Positions 1-9,369 of a stretch of DNA of 51,790 nucleotides are shown here, piece after piece; the first letter of the stretch is position 1, and every line of letters begins with the position of its first letter. The notes beneath the pieces are model-generated. The model saw only the letters and a program-made list of their open reading frames with translations, did not search any database and was not told the origin of the DNA. The position numbers and the translations under genes were made by a program. Origin of the DNA: Polychytrium aggregatum (taxonomy: Eukaryota; Chytridiomycota; Chytridiomycetes; Polychytriales); NCBI RefSeq assembly GCF_025602895.1, contig NW_026516414.1:1-51790 (forward strand), written 5' to 3'.

Positions 1-36
1 TATATACGAGCCTCACCTCCCCACATCCCATCCACC

Positions 37-492
37 ATGACTTCCATGATCGACTCACCTGGTCGCCTGTTGGCCCCATTGCCTTCGACATTGCTCATGA
101 ACGAGCACTTTCAAATGTCTCTGAATTTTGCCAGAATCGAGAAGCTCCTTCTCGTGTGCAGGTGCCCCAAGCCATTCTTGATGTCGAGGCTGACTCGATT
201 CTGCCGAGACGAGGATAAGTGCGAGTTCTCCTGGCTTGTTCCCTACAACGAGAGGGGAAGCGTGTCTGTGATGTACATTCTGGCCATTGTGCTGGATGAG
301 ACCGACACCAAATCGGAACGAGAATGCATGCCACGACATCGCATCAGACGGCAACAGGTGTTCATGTTTCTCCCTGGAGCAGCAGCTGCTGGATATCCGA
401 TGGAGCCAACGTACCTGGATTTCTGCTACATGCAGGGTCGTGTGTTTGACCACCACGAAGAGATCATTGAGAATGTGCTCAAGTACACATGA
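37..492 (+). CDS. Hypothetical protein, member of a two-copy local family
   Basis: A 151-residue ORF that begins at the first ATG after a pyrimidine-rich leader and ends at TGA. I do not recognise a domain. It has a paralogue at 1745-2040: the stretch around residues 22-65 (FQMSLNFARIEKLLLVC here, FQLALDHSTIKALLRVC there) aligns without gaps in the same part of both proteins. This shared conservation is the main argument that it is real and on the plus strand. No signal peptide or membrane segment is obvious, although residues 78-86 are hydrophobic. The C-terminal third contains several His/Asp/Glu residues (DHHEEIIENV). The stop overlaps the ATG of a small downstream ORF. It could be a host or a virus-derived gene. 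Confidence 0.55.
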   Translation: MTSMIDSPGRLLAPLPSTLLMNEHFQMSLNFARIEKLLLVCRCPKPFLMSRLTRFCRDEDKCEFSWLVPYNERGSVSVMYILAIVLDETDTKSERECMPRHRIRRQQVFMFLPGAAAAGYPMEPTYLDFCYMQGRVFDHHEEIIENVLKYT

Positions 493-632
493 ACCACTCG
501 ACGGCAAGCAAGCAGAAAGCGGACGAGTGGCTCTCAAAGGCTGCAGCCCAAGGATTCACGTACGCCCAGGCGATGCTCGAGCATTTTGCCCAGAAAACAT
601 GGCCACTGACGACGATTCAGAGGAGGTAGAGG
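489..632 (+). CDS. Small hypothetical ORF overlapping the previous stop
   Basis: A 47-codon ORF whose ATG overlaps the TGA of the preceding gene (ATGA). The product is charged and helix-prone, with a segment (SKAAAQGFTYAQAMLEHF) resembling part of a Sel1-type helical repeat; that resemblance is weak. It may be a real small gene, or a shifted continuation of the upstream gene after a frame break. No further support is visible. Confidence 0.25.
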
Positions 633-1465
633 GGATTGAGTACAGCGAGGCCAGCACGGAAGAACATCTGGTGAACTTGACCGATGGCTGTACTGATGCA
701 GCGCACCCAGCACGAAGCCACAGCATGCCACCTGCGCTTGTCTTTGTCGCTGTTCTATTCGCACTCGCTCGACAATCCTCCTCATGGGCGCCATCTACTC
801 GGAGCGGGGCTTGTACTGGGGATAGCAACCACTGTGGCCTTGGTGACAGTCTCAGGGCAGCACTCGAACTCAACCGATGGGCTGGATGATGGTGATATCG
901 TCTGCTTGTAGCGACGCACCAGCATGCCCAGCAATGCCGCTGCCCACTCGGCTCTTTCAACCAGGGCATCAGTGTCGAAGTACTCGCACCTCGCTGGAGT
1001 TGAGGACATGATCCTGCGGGTTGGTGACGACCGCTCGATTGAACCTGCGAAACACTGTCGAGTCACCCTCGCCATAGTCAAACATGAATGGCGACTTGTC
1101 CACAACCACGATCATCTTGAAGGGCTGTGGCGACCAGTGGTGCCCAAGGAGCGGAGATTATGAGCGATCTGCGAACACACTCTCTTTCCAATGGTCCCTG
1201 CCTCTCATTGACTCCATTGCACACCCTTTGCCATGCTTGCACCCGCTCTCACTCCCGCGCCTCACTCCCGAGTCACATCTGCGCATTCCATCCCACCAAT
1301 GAACGACACAACCCCGCTCAACTCTCCAATGCGTGCCTGGTTGAGATGTGGCCAGTATTGTTGTTCCTCGAGTCGATTGTACCTCGCACTCTCACACAAA
1401 TCCCATTCCATATTTGTTTTTCATGACCGAGTCTGGTCGACTCTGTGCTGTGAATAGGAAGACTC
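633..1465. other. Low-coding interval with possible degraded minus-strand gene
   Basis: No convincing intact gene. On the minus strand two overlapping frames look protein-like: about 1151 to 966 (contains MIVVVDKSPFMFDYGEGD) and about 1105 to 782 (contains EYFDTDALVERAEW). Joined by one frame change near 980-1000 they would give a single protein of roughly 120 residues, so this may be a decayed gene of unknown function. A plus-strand alternative at 684-911 has a hydrophobic core. Nothing is seen in 1152-1465. Confidence 0.3.
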
Positions 1466-1536
1466 GATTCCATGTCTGATTCCATGTCTGATTCCATGTC
1501 TGATTCCATGTCTGATTCCATGTCTGATTCCATGTT
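1466..1536 (+). repeat. 12-bp minisatellite, about 6 copies
   Basis: Tandem copies of GATTCCATGTCT start at 1466, 1478, 1490, 1502, 1514 and 1526, the last copy being imperfect. The unit length keeps a reading frame (Met-Ser-Asp-Ser repeat) open, but this frame continues into sequence without other support, so the repeat is probably upstream of, rather than in, the gene that follows. Confidence 0.9.
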
Positions 1537-1744
1537 CAATGCATGTGGCGATACCTGTGGCAATGTCCTGAGCAACAACGACTCCAGCCAGCAAACCATC
1601 GGATCGAGCCAGGCTTGTGTGTATGTTTGGTGGTGGTGCTTGGCCTGCCAGGGTCTGGCTTGCTTCGCCGCAATCTGCCTCTCTGTCTCCTGTCCATCGC
1701 CATCACCCACTTGCCTCCCTCCTGTCTCCATCAACTTGGCAAGC

Positions 1745-2040
1745 ATGAACGAGCCTGCTCCAAACACAGCAGCATCTTCCGCCCACCAAGCTCAAGATGA
1801 ATCCAAACCAACCTCGTCGATGCCCGATATCGCTCAGCTCTCACTCGAACACAACCCAGACATCTTCACCATCGTCTGCTGTAACGATAGCTTCCAGCTT
1901 GCCCTCGACCACAGCACCATCAAGGCCCTGCTCCGAGTGTGCAAACGAGCCCAGTCTCTCCTGAGCTCCAAGGTGCCTCGCTTCCTCACCTGGTGCCAGA
2001 AGGCTGGATTCTGTCGTCCAGATGGACAGATGCGGATCGG
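1745..2040 (+). pseudogene. Hypothetical protein gene, cut by retrotransposon A1
   Basis: The first 98 or so codons of a paralogue of the gene at 37-492. The ATG at 1745 follows a pyrimidine-rich leader. The frame is also open further upstream to 1472 through the minisatellite, but similarity to the paralogue only begins after 1745. The conserved segment FQLALDHSTIKALLRVC lies near residue 50. The frame runs straight into the LTR of element A1 at 2041, so the 3' half of the gene is lost from this position. I found no matching 3' half elsewhere in the window. Function unknown. Confidence 0.5.
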
Positions 2041-2832
2041 TGTTAGAGTCCGAAGGGGACTCAACGGCAAAAGAAGAAGTGAGCTCGAAGTGAGCTCAGG
2101 GAAAGCAAGGGTAAAGTCCGAAGTGGACTCGGAGAGGGAGCGAGGGAAGCAAAGATCCGTTCAAGATAAGACTTGTCTCGAAATGAGACGTGAGGAACAC
2201 TCAGAGAATAAAGTAGAAGGCACTTTATTTAGTCCTATTTTGAACGCTGAGGTTCGACTACACATCGCGGGGGTCAGGCTATTTATAGACAAGTCCGGAC
2301 TTGGCAGCGAAGGGCGGCCAAGGGAGGGAAAAGTGGGCGATCGAGCAGGGCGAAGGGGGCGATGCACGAACGAGGGCCGAGAAGGACCACCGAGACGGGC
2401 AGAGAACCAAAGCGAGAGAGGCGCAAGCAAAAGCGAAGCACCTGGCAGGAGAAACGTGCAAAGGCGAAGCAATGTGACTCAACATCCAAGAAGCGGATTG
2501 GTCAAGTATAAGGTTGGGGCAAATGCATGCGAGATGAACAAGAGATCGGGGCGGTCAGGCAGGTCATGAGTCACCGGTGGGGGGACACATGACCGGCAGC
2601 CGAATTGCAGCCAATCGCAGCAAGGCGCGTGCACAAACAAACCGGCGCGTGCGAAGAAGACAAAGGAAGCGGAGCAGCGCGGGAAAACGGAAGTGCGGAA
2701 GGAGCGGAAAAGACAGGCAAAAGGCGGAAAATCGGAGGGGAACTACAAAGCTACACACAAACAAACAGAAAGCGCAAAGGAACAACCAAGTGTGCAGTCA
2801 AAGTGGAAAACAAGCAGGAGCTATCCCTAACA
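2041..2832 (-). repeat. 3' LTR of element A1 (792 bp)
   Basis: Bounded by TGTTAGAGTCC at 2041 and CCCTAACA at 2832 on the plus strand. In the element's sense it runs TGTTAGGG to CTAACA. It is the same repeat as 7659-8118 (partial), 12688-13478, 18311-19101, 35655-36445 and 41271-42061. A purine-rich tract (AAGGAAGGGGATGA in sense) lies next to it at 2833-2846, where plus-strand DNA synthesis would be primed. Confidence 0.95.
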
Positions 2833-2844
2833 TCATCCCCTTCC

Positions 2845-5800
2845 TTAGCGACGAACTCCGGACGTCGCCTTCGGCTTTGAGGGATAGCGAAGGTGGAAGT
2901 CAGCAACAAGATCAGTGGCGTGGGAAACATTGGCAGCGGGCTCCCAAGACCGGTCAGTCTCGGAATAGCCCTTCCACTGAACCAAGTACTGTAAGCGACC
3001 ACGGAAGAGCCGAGAATCGAGAACAGTCTCGACCTCAAACTCTTCCTGGGAGTCAACAAGAATGGGAGGTGGTTCGGGTTGGGTGAACTCGGGAACAATG
3101 TCCTTCGTTCGGGGTTCAAGGAGGGATACATGAAAGACGGGGTGGACTTTGAGTGTGGAAGGGAGTTTAAGCTCAAAGGCAACGGGGTTGATGCGGCGAA
3201 GAACTTTAAAGGGGCCAAGCTTTTTCTGATCAAGCTTGTTGGAGGGACGAAGGGTGCGGATGTGGCGACGATCAAGAAAAACGAGGTCGCCAACGGAGAT
3301 GTCGGGAGTGGGGAGACGGGATTTGTTGGCCTGCACGGTGTAGGACTCTTGGGCAACCCGGAGGTTGGCCTTGAGATCCTCGAGAACGGTCTGAAGTCGG
3401 TCGACACGTTCCTCGGCAGAGGGCACAACAGAGGGATCACGAATGATGGAGGGATCAAAAATGGGGTGATGGCCATGGATTGCAAAGAAGGGAGTCATGC
3501 CAGTGGAGGTGTTTTCCGAGTTGTTGTAAGTGAACTCGGCAAGGGGAAGGTGAAGGGTCCAGTCGTCTTGCAGGTAATTGCAATGGATACGCAAATACTG
3601 CTCGATGACCTGGTTGAGAACCTCGGTCGAACCGTCGGTCTCGGGGTGGAAGGCAGAAGAAAGGGAAATCTTCGTCTTCAGAAGCTCATTGAAGCGCCTC
3701 CAGAAGGCCGAAGTAAACTGAGTTCCTCGGTCCGAAACAATAGACCGGGGACAACCATGCAAGCGGAAGATGTGGGAGAGGAAGAGTTCGGCGGTTTGCT
3801 CGCCTGTAACCGTCTTCGTGGTGGGCACAAAGTGTGCTTGTTTGGACAGGCGGTCCTTAACCACGAAGATCGAGTCAAAGCCGTTCGAAGGTGGGAGATC
3901 CGTGATGAAGTCCATCGACAGGTCCCACCAACGTTCGGAAGGAACGGGGAGAGGGTGAAGTAAACCATAAGGGGAGTGACGGGACGGCTTGGCTCGCTGG
4001 CACGCTTCACAATTAGCAATGAAGCGACGCACAGACTTACGAAGCCGGGGCCAGTGAAAGTCCCGGGAGATGAGCTCAACGGTCTTGGCAAGACCAAAGT
4101 GACCAGCGGCAGCGGAGCAGTGACGTTGCTCAAACACTTTGAGCTGGAGCTCGGGGGAAGGGACAACGATCAGGTCTTTAAAGTAAAGGAGACCGTCACG
4201 GAAGGAGTAATCGCCATCAAGACGTTTGGCGTTAAAGTCAGAAAGGAGGGAACAAGAAAGGGTGGCAGCTCGAATCTCGGAAAGAAAGTCGGGATTCGAG
4301 CCGATAACAGTGATGCTGTCGAGAGAAATAGACTCGAACAGCTGAAGGAAGTTGGTGGAGTGGAGGGAGTCACCAGGCTTTATCTCAAAGTCAGAACGGC
4401 GACTGAGAGCATCGGCTTTGGTGTTGAGACGACCAGGGCGGTGGTAAATGCGAAAAGCAAAGTCAGAAAGGAATTGGGCCCACCGGAACTGGCGGCGAGA
4501 AAGTTGAGAAGCGGCAGTGAACCGGGTAAGGTTCTGATGATCAGAGAAAACAAGAGTGGGAATATCAGGGTCGGCAGCCATCAAGTAATGACGCCAGGCG
4601 GTAAAGGAATCGACAATGGCGAGGAGCTCTTTGTCGTGAGTGTCATAATTCACCTCGGCGGGACGGAATTGCCGAGAGTGAAAAGCAACGGGGTGAAGAG
4701 CGCCGTCAGGGTCAAACTGAGAAAGGACGGCACCCAAAGCAAAGTCAGAAGCATCGGGCTCGATGACAGCGGGTTTAGAGAAATCAAAGTATCGAAGAAT
4801 AGGTGCGGAAGTGAAGGAAAGTTTAAGAGAATCAAAAGCCTCTTGGGCCTCGGGAGACCAAGAGAAGGTGGAGGATTTGGTAGTGAGGGAAGTCAAAGGA
4901 CGAGCAAGTGCGGAAAAGTCCTTGACGAAGCGGCGGTAAAAGTTTGCGAAACCAATAAAGACTTGGATATCGCGAGCAGAAGAGGGAACAGGCCAAAGGG
5001 AAACGGCCTCGACCTTGGCAGGGTCCATTTTGATGCCATCGGCAGAAATGATCATGCCGAGAAAGTCAACTTCAGAAAGGTCAAAAGAACACTTGGCCGG
5101 ATTGACCTTAAGAGAGTGTTCACGAAGGCGAGAAAGAACAAGCTTAACATGCTCCTCATGCTCCAGGGGATCTTTTGAGAAGATCAGGATGTCGTCAAGA
5201 TAAATGACAACACAGACACCAAGGAGGTCCGAGAAGATGTCGTTCATAAAAAACTGAAAAGCAGCGGGGGCATTCGAAAGACCAAAGGGGATAACATTGT
5301 ACTCGTAAGAGCCAGATTTGCAAACAAAAGCAGTCTTCCACTCATCGCCCTTCTTGACACGAACCAAGTGGTAAGCATCAGGAAGGTCAAGGTGTGAGAA
5401 GACGCGGGCAGAAGAAAGTTTATCCAGAAGATCCTGGAAGAGGGGAAGAGGGTAGCGGTTCTTCTTCGTGATGGCATTGAGGCCCCGGTAGTCGACGCAA
5501 AGGCGAAGACCACCATTGGGCTTCTTCACGAAGAAGCAGGGAGCACCAACGGGAGAAGAGGATTTGGAGATCCAACCACGTGCGAGGGCGTTGGTCAGAT
5601 ACTCCGAAAGAGCAGATTCCTCGGCCGGGGACAAAGGATAGACTTTCCCCGGCTTTGGCAAACGAGGTTCCTTTCCATCCTCGGTCCGTACAAACTCAAT
5701 AGACAAGTCATACGGACGGTGAGGAGGCAAGGAAGAAGGAGGGTCAGACTTGAGGCTGAAAACGTCGCCAAACTCATTGTATTTGAGCGGGACACCTCGA

Positions 5801-6720
5801 GAGTCAACAGGGGTGCCAGACTCGGCATACACCTTCGTCGTGAGCACGGACCTTATCGACACCGTAGGATACGTCTCCGGCGAAGGAGGACGGATATCCA
5901 TTTGGGCAGCGAAAATGTCGAGCTTGTCTTCCCGTGCAAGACGGAGAAGACTCGCCGCATTAACGAGCTCAATGTCGGGCGAAGATAAAGCCGTTGGCTC
6001 TTCAGAAAGCGAAGCAGAGTCAAGGCGGGAAGAAAGGGAAGGCGAAGTGCCAAAGGAGGGAACCGGTGTAAGGGAAGGACCGGAGGGAGGAGTCAAAGGC
6101 GAAGTGCCCGAAGGGGGAGGCGAATAGCCGGAAGGGGACGAAGTGTCCAAGGAGGAAGCAGAGACATCCGCGAGGATGTGTCCATCAGCAAGGCAAGAGG
6201 GATCGGAGAACGAAAGGGAGAGGGACTTCCAATTGACAACTGGATTATGCAAGCGCATCCAGGGAAGACCAAGAGTGATGGGAGTGGTGGAGAGTCGAGT
6301 CACAAGAAAAGAAATCGACTCGGTGTGGGAACCAATGGTCAACGTCACAGGAACGGTTTGGAAACGAATGAAACCGGCCGAAGAACCATCAGCAAGGGAA
6401 ACGGAGTAGGGAGTAGAAAGAGGGATAAGAGAGAGTTTATGGAGATCCGCAAAGGCAGGATCAATGAGGGCAAGAGCGGTGCATCCATCATCAATAAAGA
6501 CAGAAAGGGAGATGGAGACCGGGCCAGAAAGACTCATGACGACAAGGGTGGCCGGAAGAAGAAGCTTATCGTCCGATAATGACGAGTCAGAGGGGGAAGA
6601 TGTTCGTATCGCCGAACAGACCACCTCGCTTACTTGCGAGGTGCTGCTCGGCTGTGGGCATTTCCCGAGTTCCGTTTGACCAGAACCGGGCACTGCTGAA
6701 CATCGCGACTGCCGGGACAA
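2845..6720 (-). CDS. pol: Pol polyprotein of element A1 (protease-RT-RNase H-integrase-chromodomain)
   Basis: An uninterrupted 1291-residue frame. Order: aspartic protease region with the unusual active-site triplet in FIDDGC (about residues 76-80; usual form is DSG or DTG), reverse transcriptase with IYLDDILIFS (about 510), RNase H beginning near IEPDASDF (about 655), integrase with an H2C2 zinc-binding segment (about 870-915) and the catalytic residues in MDFITD, SDRGTQF and TDGSTE, then a C-terminal chromodomain (LQYLVQWKGY). There is no good ATG: pol is expected to be made by a -1 shift from gag at 6660-6666. Although pol is intact, gag of this copy is broken, so the copy could move only with Gag supplied from elsewhere. 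Confidence 0.93.
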   Translation of the reverse strand: MSRQSRCSAVPGSGQTELGKCPQPSSTSQVSEVVCSAIRTSSPSDSSLSDDKLLLPATLVVMSLSGPVSISLSVFIDDGCTALALIDPAFADLHKLSLIPLSTPYSVSLADGSSAGFIRFQTVPVTLTIGSHTESISFLVTRLSTTPITLGLPWMRLHNPVVNWKSLSLSFSDPSCLADGHILADVSASSLDTSSPSGYSPPPSGTSPLTPPSGPSLTPVPSFGTSPSLSSRLDSASLSEEPTALSSPDIELVNAASLLRLAREDKLDIFAAQMDIRPPSPETYPTVSIRSVLTTKVYAESGTPVDSRGVPLKYNEFGDVFSLKSDPPSSLPPHRPYDLSIEFVRTEDGKEPRLPKPGKVYPLSPAEESALSEYLTNALARGWISKSSSPVGAPCFFVKKPNGGLRLCVDYRGLNAITKKNRYPLPLFQDLLDKLSSARVFSHLDLPDAYHLVRVKKGDEWKTAFVCKSGSYEYNVIPFGLSNAPAAFQFFMNDIFSDLLGVCVVIYLDDILIFSKDPLEHEEHVKLVLSRLREHSLKVNPAKCSFDLSEVDFLGMIISADGIKMDPAKVEAVSLWPVPSSARDIQVFIGFANFYRRFVKDFSALARPLTSLTTKSSTFSWSPEAQEAFDSLKLSFTSAPILRYFDFSKPAVIEPDASDFALGAVLSQFDPDGALHPVAFHSRQFRPAEVNYDTHDKELLAIVDSFTAWRHYLMAADPDIPTLVFSDHQNLTRFTAASQLSRRQFRWAQFLSDFAFRIYHRPGRLNTKADALSRRSDFEIKPGDSLHSTNFLQLFESISLDSITVIGSNPDFLSEIRAATLSCSLLSDFNAKRLDGDYSFRDGLLYFKDLIVVPSPELQLKVFEQRHCSAAAGHFGLAKTVELISRDFHWPRLRKSVRRFIANCEACQRAKPSRHSPYGLLHPLPVPSERWWDLSMDFITDLPPSNGFDSIFVVKDRLSKQAHFVPTTKTVTGEQTAELFLSHIFRLHGCPRSIVSDRGTQFTSAFWRRFNELLKTKISLSSAFHPETDGSTEVLNQVIEQYLRIHCNYLQDDWTLHLPLAEFTYNNSENTSTGMTPFFAIHGHHPIFDPSIIRDPSVVPSAEERVDRLQTVLEDLKANLRVAQESYTVQANKSRLPTPDISVGDLVFLDRRHIRTLRPSNKLDQKKLGPFKVLRRINPVAFELKLPSTLKVHPVFHVSLLEPRTKDIVPEFTQPEPPPILVDSQEEFEVETVLDSRLFRGRLQYLVQWKGYSETDRSWEPAANVSHATDLVADFHLRYPSKPKATSGVRR

Positions 6721-7587
6721 GACTTTTCCCCGCAGTACAAGCAGAGACCCTGCTCACGACGTCGCTTTTTCTCGACGTCGGAGAGCTTAGCAGGGCGGAC
6801 CGAGACAGAGTCAAGGTCCATGGGAGTGGGTGCAGAAGAGGAGGAAGAAGAAACATGCGCGGGAGAATGGTGGTGATGGGGAGCAGAGCGAGAAGAAGGA
6901 GGAGGAGGTTGGGAACGGGAGGAGATCTTGAGACGATGGAGGGCATCGTCGTACTCGACCGCTGCCTTGATCAACTCAGGCAGGGAAGCGGGAGCGGGGC
7001 GGAGACCGATGAAGGTGGAACTTGACCTCAGACTTCAAACCCTCCTTGAAGAAGTGCATCTTGGTGGGTTCATCAGTCTGGACGCGGGCGGCGAAGCTGG
7101 ACGAAGCGGGTGGCGAAGGCTTGGCAGGACTTGAGCTGGACCAAGCGCTTGAGGTCGTTCAAGGCCTTATCTTGCGAGGAGGCCGTGTCCTCACCGAAGG
7201 TCGACTTGAGGGCAACTTCAAAATCCGCGAAGGAAGCCGGGAAGCGGTTGGCCATGTAGAAGGCGGCCTCGTACCACTTGAAGGCTTCGCCGCGGAGGAA
7301 GGAGGTGGCGTAAAGGACCTTCTGGCGCTCGGGCGCGAAGAAGGCAGGATCGGCGAGGAAAACCAGGTGGCACTGGGCGAGGAAGGCCGTCGTTTCAGTC
7401 ACGGGAACCTAGGAACTCCTTGGGCTTGTTCACCTGGTAGACCTGGCGGGGAGCGGCGGCGGGAGCTTGCAGGTCCTGGATCTGACGATGGAGAGCAGCG
7501 TTCTGGGTCATGAGGGCGTTCATACGCTCCTCCATGCGCGCCAGATACGCAGTTGAGGTCTGCAGGGGGTGCAGCAGGCTCAGCCAT
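6630..7587 (-). pseudogene. gag: Gag of element A1, disrupted by four single-base insertions
   Basis: The ATG at 7587 matches the Gag start of A2 and A3 (MAEPAAPP). Compared with these intact copies (317 residues), this copy has one extra base near 7552, 7397, 7095 and 7015, breaking the frame into at least three pieces. The pieces contain the capsid-type retrotransposon Gag domain ([34 protein letters not shown]) and the C-terminal knuckle-like [11 protein letters not shown] segment. That segment has cysteines but lacks the histidine of a normal CCHC knuckle. All four differences are insertions. Confidence 0.85.
6660..6666 (-). promoter_or_regulatory. Putative -1 frameshift site GGGAAAT (A1 gag-pol)
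   Basis: Sense-strand GGGAAAT lies in the gag/pol overlap in the phase G-GGA-AAT required for simultaneous slippage. Pol is in the -1 frame. It is identical in A2 and A3. Confidence 0.6.
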
Positions 7588-7644
7588 CGGATCGACGAGG
7601 GAAAGAGAGGCGAAAGAAGAAGAAAGGCCGGGAAGCCAAGAGGG

Positions 7645-7656
7645 AGCGTTCAAAAT
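7645..7656 (-). promoter_or_regulatory. Self-primer binding site of A1
   Basis: Sense-strand ATTTTGAACGCT starts 2 nt inside the 5' LTR and is complementary to the LTR segment AGCGTTCAAAAT found 39 nt after the start of the TATA box. No TGG of a tRNA primer site is present. Confidence 0.7.
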
Positions 7657-7658
7657 GA

Positions 7659-8118
7659 TGTTAGAGTCCGAAGGGGACTCAACGGCAAAAGAAGAAGTGA
7701 GCTCGAAGTGAGCTCAGGGAAAGCAAGGGTAAAGTCCGAAGTGGACTCGGAGAGGGAGCGAGGGAAGCAAAGATCCGTTCAAGATAAGACTAGTCTCGAA
7801 ATGAGACGTGAGGAACACTCAGAGAATAAAGTAGAAGGCACTTTATTTAGTCCTATTTTGAACGCTGAGGTTCGACTACACATCGCGGGGGTCAGGCTAT
7901 TTATAGACAAGTCCGGACTTGGCAGCGAAGGGCGGCCAAGGGAGGGAAAAGTGGGCGATCGAGCAGGGCGAAGGGGGCGATGCACGAACGAGGGCCGAGA
8001 AGGACCACCGAGACAGGCAGAGAACCAAAGCGAGAGAGGCGCAAGCAAAAGCGAAGCACCTGGCAGGAGAAAACGTGCAAAGGCGAAGCAATGTGACTCA
8101 ACGTCCAAGAAGCGGATT
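7659..8118 (-). repeat. Truncated 5' LTR of element A1
   Basis: The first 460 bases (plus-strand direction) of the family A LTR, ending abruptly after GCGGATT where the LTR of element B starts at 8119. The missing 330 bases are not found on the other side of B, so this is not a simple insertion of B into the LTR. Confidence 0.9.
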
Positions 8119-8425
8119 TGTAGGAGATGGTATCTCCGACGCTGTGCTGCGCGTACTGCGCGTACTGCGCGGCGCAGTGGGTCGTGACCTGTGCTGCGCT
8201 TTGCGTTTTCACGCACCGCAGGCAGGCCACCGCAGGGTATACCTGCGGGTTGCCCCCGTTCCCCCCGTTTGTCTGGAGTTCGGTTTTATCGTGAAAACGT
8301 AAGTGCTCCCCGAGCTCACCCGTCCGCTAGAGTAGCCTAGCACCGCCCTGTTCTGCCCCGTCCTGTCTTGTCTTGTACCCCCTCCCTCCCCGTCTTGCCC
8401 CAACGTCCCAGTAGTGGACGTTACA
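8119..8425 (+). repeat. 5' LTR of element B (307 bp)
   Basis: Starts TGTAGGAGATGG and ends GACGTTACA. It matches 19625-19933 almost exactly. A visible difference is at 8291-8297 (GTGAAAACG here, GTGAATAAACG in the 3' LTR), which removes an AATAAA poly(A) signal from this copy. It contains a direct repeat TGCGCGTACTGCGCGTACTGC and no clear TATA box. Confidence 0.93.
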
Positions 8426-8437
8426 TGGTAGCATCGG
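8426..8437 (+). promoter_or_regulatory. tRNA-type primer binding site of B
   Basis: TGGTAGCATCGG follows the LTR directly. The first 8 bases are the usual complement to the 3' end of initiator methionine tRNA in many retrotransposons; the rest would need the host tRNA to confirm. Confidence 0.6.
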
Positions 8438-8547
8438 AAATCCTCGTCTTGTTTTCGTCCTGTTTGTCCTCTTTCTAGATCCTCAAGCTGGATCCCGCCT
8501 CTCTTGCCGACCGACTCTCCTCTCTGTCCCTGGAGCCTGCCCCTGCC

Positions 8548-9369
8548 ATGAGCAACCCCCGCCCACTTCCGGAAGCCTTCCTCAAGACCTTCCGTGCCCC
8601 AGTGTTTACTGGGAAGAGCCGCTCCTCCTCGGTGGAGGACTGGCTGCAGCAACTCGAGGACTACCTCGATGCTGCCCAAGTCGCCCCCACCCACCACATC
8701 GTCGCCGCCAAGCTCTGCTTAAAGGACCAGGCGTACCGTTGGTACCGCCGCCAAGGGTTCGACGAGCAGAGCGAAGGTGTGTTTGACGACTTCAAGGACC
8801 GCCTCCGTCGCCGCTTCGGCAGCCCCAATGCTGAACTCATTGCCCGTGACAAGCTATACTCTCTCGTGCAGCGTGGTTCTGTGACCCGCTACATCGAGGA
8901 GTTTGAAGACCTCTCCTCCCAGATTGAGGAGCTGGGCTCTGCTGATGCGATGTACCTCTTCCAGAAGGGCCTCAAGCCCAAGATCAGAGAGTACATCGCC
9001 AGCAACCCTGATGCCCGCAAGTCCCTGGACGTGATGATGGACGTTGCCGAGAACCTCGACAACGTCCAGTACCATGGCCGCCAGTTCTACCCGCAGCTGG
9101 CAGGCGGCCATCGGTCTCATCACGTCCCAGCCCGTCCGCCTCGCCCGGCCCCGCCCGCAAGACCCATGCCTGAGCCCATGGACGTTGACGTCAACGCCAT
9201 GGAGGCTCGTGGCCCTCCCCGCTCCCGGTTCCAGCAAGCTGCCACTGTCTCCCCCAAGGACAGACAGAAGCAGGAGGACCTCCGCCATGGTTCCTGCTTC
9301 TTCTGTCACCGACCGGGACACCAGGCCAAGGAGTGCCCCATGAAGTCGGGAAACGGCCGACCCTACTAG
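8548..9369 (+). CDS. gag: Gag of element B
   Basis: 273 residues from ATG to TAG. The central region is a typical retrotransposon capsid domain ([17 protein letters not shown] followed by [13 protein letters not shown], then [12 protein letters not shown]). The C-terminus holds a canonical CCHC zinc knuckle ([14 protein letters not shown]) preceded by a proline-rich linker with the PMDVD motif frequent in such Gags. It is the structural protein of the particle and binds the element's RNA. It overlaps pol by about 37 bases, and pol is reached by a -1 shift at 9348-9354. The intact frame suggests a fairly young element. Confidence 0.93.
   Translation: MSNPRPLPEAFLKTFRAPVFTGKSRSSSVEDWLQQLEDYLDAAQVAPTHHIVAAKLCLKDQAYRWYRRQGFDEQSEGVFDDFKDRLRRRFGSPNAELIARDKLYSLVQRGSVTRYIEEFEDLSSQIEELGSADAMYLFQKGLKPKIREYIASNPDARKSLDVMMDVAENLDNVQYHGRQFYPQLAGGHRSHHVPARPPRPAPPARPMPEPMDVDVNAMEARGPPRSRFQQAATVSPKDRQKQEDLRHGSCFFCHRPGHQAKECPMKSGNGRPY
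9348..9354 (+). promoter_or_regulatory. Putative -1 frameshift site GGGAAAC (B gag-pol)
   Basis: The canonical heptamer is in the phase G-GGA-AAC, located in the gag/pol overlap 15 bases before the gag stop. Pol is in the -1 frame. Confidence 0.65.

Larger units (their letters stand above)
2041..8118 (-). mobile_element. Ty3/gypsy chromodomain retrotransposon A1 (5' LTR truncated)
   Basis: Order in the minus direction: truncated 5' LTR (7659-8118), leader with self-primer site, gag with several frame breaks, intact pol with C-terminal chromodomain, purine-rich tract, 3' LTR (2041-2832). It inserted into the hypothetical gene at 1745-2040. The right LTR stops at base 460 of about 792, where the LTR of element B begins, so no target-site duplication can be checked. 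Sequence is close to A2 and A3. Family A LTRs begin TGTTAG and end CTAACA. Confidence 0.93.

Noticed and set aside
1127-1426. 99-codon plus-strand frame in the left intergenic region
   Set aside because: Irregular composition, no paralogue, and other frames in the same interval are equally open.
1472-2569. 365-codon frame starting in the minisatellite
   Set aside because: Its second half is LTR sequence; only the part 1745-2040 has support from a paralogue.
3976-5178. 400-codon plus-strand frame within A1 (and equal frames antisense to pol at 15959-17161 and 38925-40127)
   Set aside because: Exact shadow of the pol reading frame in all three copies. Its openness follows from pol codon use, and no motif is present.
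8149-8175. Direct repeats TGCGCGTACTGCGCG in the B LTR as a CRISPR-like or satellite array
   Set aside because: Only two or three short units, present in both LTRs; simply part of the LTR.
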